A DNA stretch of 6,455 nt, taken from contig JBKJUK010000221.1 of assembly GCA_046590705.1 (NCBI GenBank), positions 1-6,455 on the forward strand. The letters are read 5' to 3'. The notes below the pieces were generated by a model. That model was not told the origin of the DNA, did not search any database, and worked only from the letters and a program-made list of their open reading frames with translations. Positions 5,643 to 6,455 of this stretch are shown here, piece after piece. Numbering within the stretch: position 1 is the first letter of the stretch; each line of letters opens with the position of its first letter. Source of the stretch: JBKJUK01 sp046590705. GTDB lineage: Bacteria; Acidobacteriota; Thermoanaerobaculia; Gp7-AA8. A program made the translations under genes and the position numbers.

Positions 5643-6455
5643 CGAGACGTACGATCGGCCGGGGCTGAAGGTGCGAGCGTGGTCCGGTCCACCACCCGAT
5701 TCTTGACCACTTCACCGCTTGCGCCGAGAGGAGGCAACTTCATGCCGTTCAGCGTCAGGGTCACACCACCGGCGTTGCCGATCGTGCGAAATCTGAAGCT
5801 ATCGCTGGCGGTGAACGTTCTGGTGTCAGCAGCAGCCAGTTCCTCGTTGAGCACCGACTTCCCATCTGCATCGAGTGAGATCCAGCTGTTCTCGGTGAGG
5901 TCGAGGCGCAGTGAGAGTGTCTCTGCAGTAAGGTCCGAACTTCCAGCAGGGGCGGATCCGGCAACAGCTGGCTCCGCTGCAGGGGACAGTGAGGGCGCAT
6001 CGACAACAGCTGGAGCTGGACGTCTCAGCAGGAAAAACCAGAGGGCGGCAGCAAGACCAGCCACGAGAATGAAGGCGAAGATCACTCCTGGATTGAATCG
6101 CGCGTACGACTGGGGGATGTTACTGATGGGCCGGGTCTGAAACACCGGGACCGGACCAGTCTTGAGAGGTGCATTCTCCTCCTCCTCGGCCCGCCGCACG
6201 AATTCCGCGTAGCGGTTCAACATGTCGTCGGCTGGAAGCCCGAGATAGCGCGAATACTCCCGAATGAATCCGCGCGTGAAGATCGGCGCAGGAAGCGTCT
6301 TGAAGTCATTCTTTTCGATCGCTTCCAGGAAACGTTTGCTGATCTTGGTGGCGTCGGCGATTTCTTTGAGAGTGATTCCGCGGATCTCTCTTTCCTTCCG
6401 TAACTCCTCTCCGAAGTTTCCGGAAGTGCCGTGGGGCGGCTCGAGTTGATCCGAC
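5639..6455 (-). CDS. rodZ: RodZ-like membrane protein with cytoplasmic HTH (5' end at window edge)
   Basis: RodZ anchors the MreB cytoskeleton to the membrane in rod-shaped bacteria. 271 residues are visible. The open frame runs to the edge, so an internal ATG at 6223 would be the wrong start because it removes the HTH. Visible residues about 14-76 are an HTH_25-type domain (GEELRKEREIRGITLKEIADATKI, split here as GEELRKEREIRG and ITLKEIADATKI; then FTRGFIREYSRYLGLPADD). A linker follows, then one membrane segment at about 124-143 (VIFAFILVAGLAAALWFFLL) with RR after it. An Ala/Pro-rich stretch precedes a DUF4115-like domain at about 180-255 (LDLTENSWISLDADG, LTLNGMKLPPLG). The first visible base is G followed by TCG GAT CAA, so the true ATG may straddle the edge; this is inference. 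Membership of true RodZ rather than another HTH-TM-DUF4115 protein rests on domain order alone, as no mreB is in view. It is the first visible gene of the operon. Confidence 0.87.
   Translation of the reverse strand, partial: SDQLEPPHGTSGNFGEELRKEREIRGITLKEIADATKISKRFLEAIEKNDFKTLPAPIFTRGFIREYSRYLGLPADDMLNRYAEFVRRAEEEENAPLKTGPVPVFQTRPISNIPQSYARFNPGVIFAFILVAGLAAALWFFLLRRPAPAVVDAPSLSPAAEPAVAGSAPAGSSDLTAETLSLRLDLTENSWISLDADGKSVLNEELAAADTRTFTASDSFRFRTIGNAGGVTLTLNGMKLPPLGASGEVVKNRVVDRTTLAPSAPADRTSR

Overview
The window is a stretch of bacterial chromosome of moderately high GC. Every gene supported by the sequence is on the minus strand, so the reading order runs from the right edge to the left. 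Protein style, dispersed GC-rich palindromes and the RodZ-like / helical-repeat / J-domain-TPR gene order suggest an Acidobacteriota-like or related soil or sediment bacterium. This is an inference from style; no rRNA or marker gene fixes the taxonomy.

Right to left, 6455 to 2899 is one tightly packed cluster that looks like an operon. It starts with a RodZ-like membrane protein (cytoplasmic helix-turn-helix, one membrane segment, C-terminal DUF4115-like domain) whose start lies at or just beyond the right edge. Next come a conserved HEAT/LRV-like helical-repeat protein of unknown role, a J-domain plus TPR protein, and a PP2C-type Ser/Thr phosphatase. The first two junctions are 4-base ATGA overlaps and the next gap is 3 bases. 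The last gene, 9 bases beyond the phosphatase stop, is easy to miss: a 76-residue SelW-like (Rdx family) protein with an in-frame TGA where the second cysteine of the CxxC redox motif should be. It has a UUG start with a good Shine-Dalgarno, and a bacterial SECIS-like hairpin sits directly after the UGA. It is very probably a selenoprotein, and an ordinary ORF search does not find it.

Downstream, 2414-2898 has no supported gene. It holds GC-rich hairpins, a long imperfect inverted repeat and a short direct-repeat tract that overlaps the end of the selenoprotein gene. After it, 461-2413 encodes a secreted LysM-type N-acetylmuramoyl-L-alanine amidase with all expected zinc ligands. The left end, 1-460, is again non-coding: a cluster of palindromes enclosed by a 36-base inverted repeat (33/36 matches).

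Together the genes point to envelope and cell-shape biology (RodZ-like protein, cell-wall amidase) linked to protein-quality and signalling functions (J-domain, phosphatase) and a thiol/selenol redox protein. The functional link between these is inferred from gene order only.
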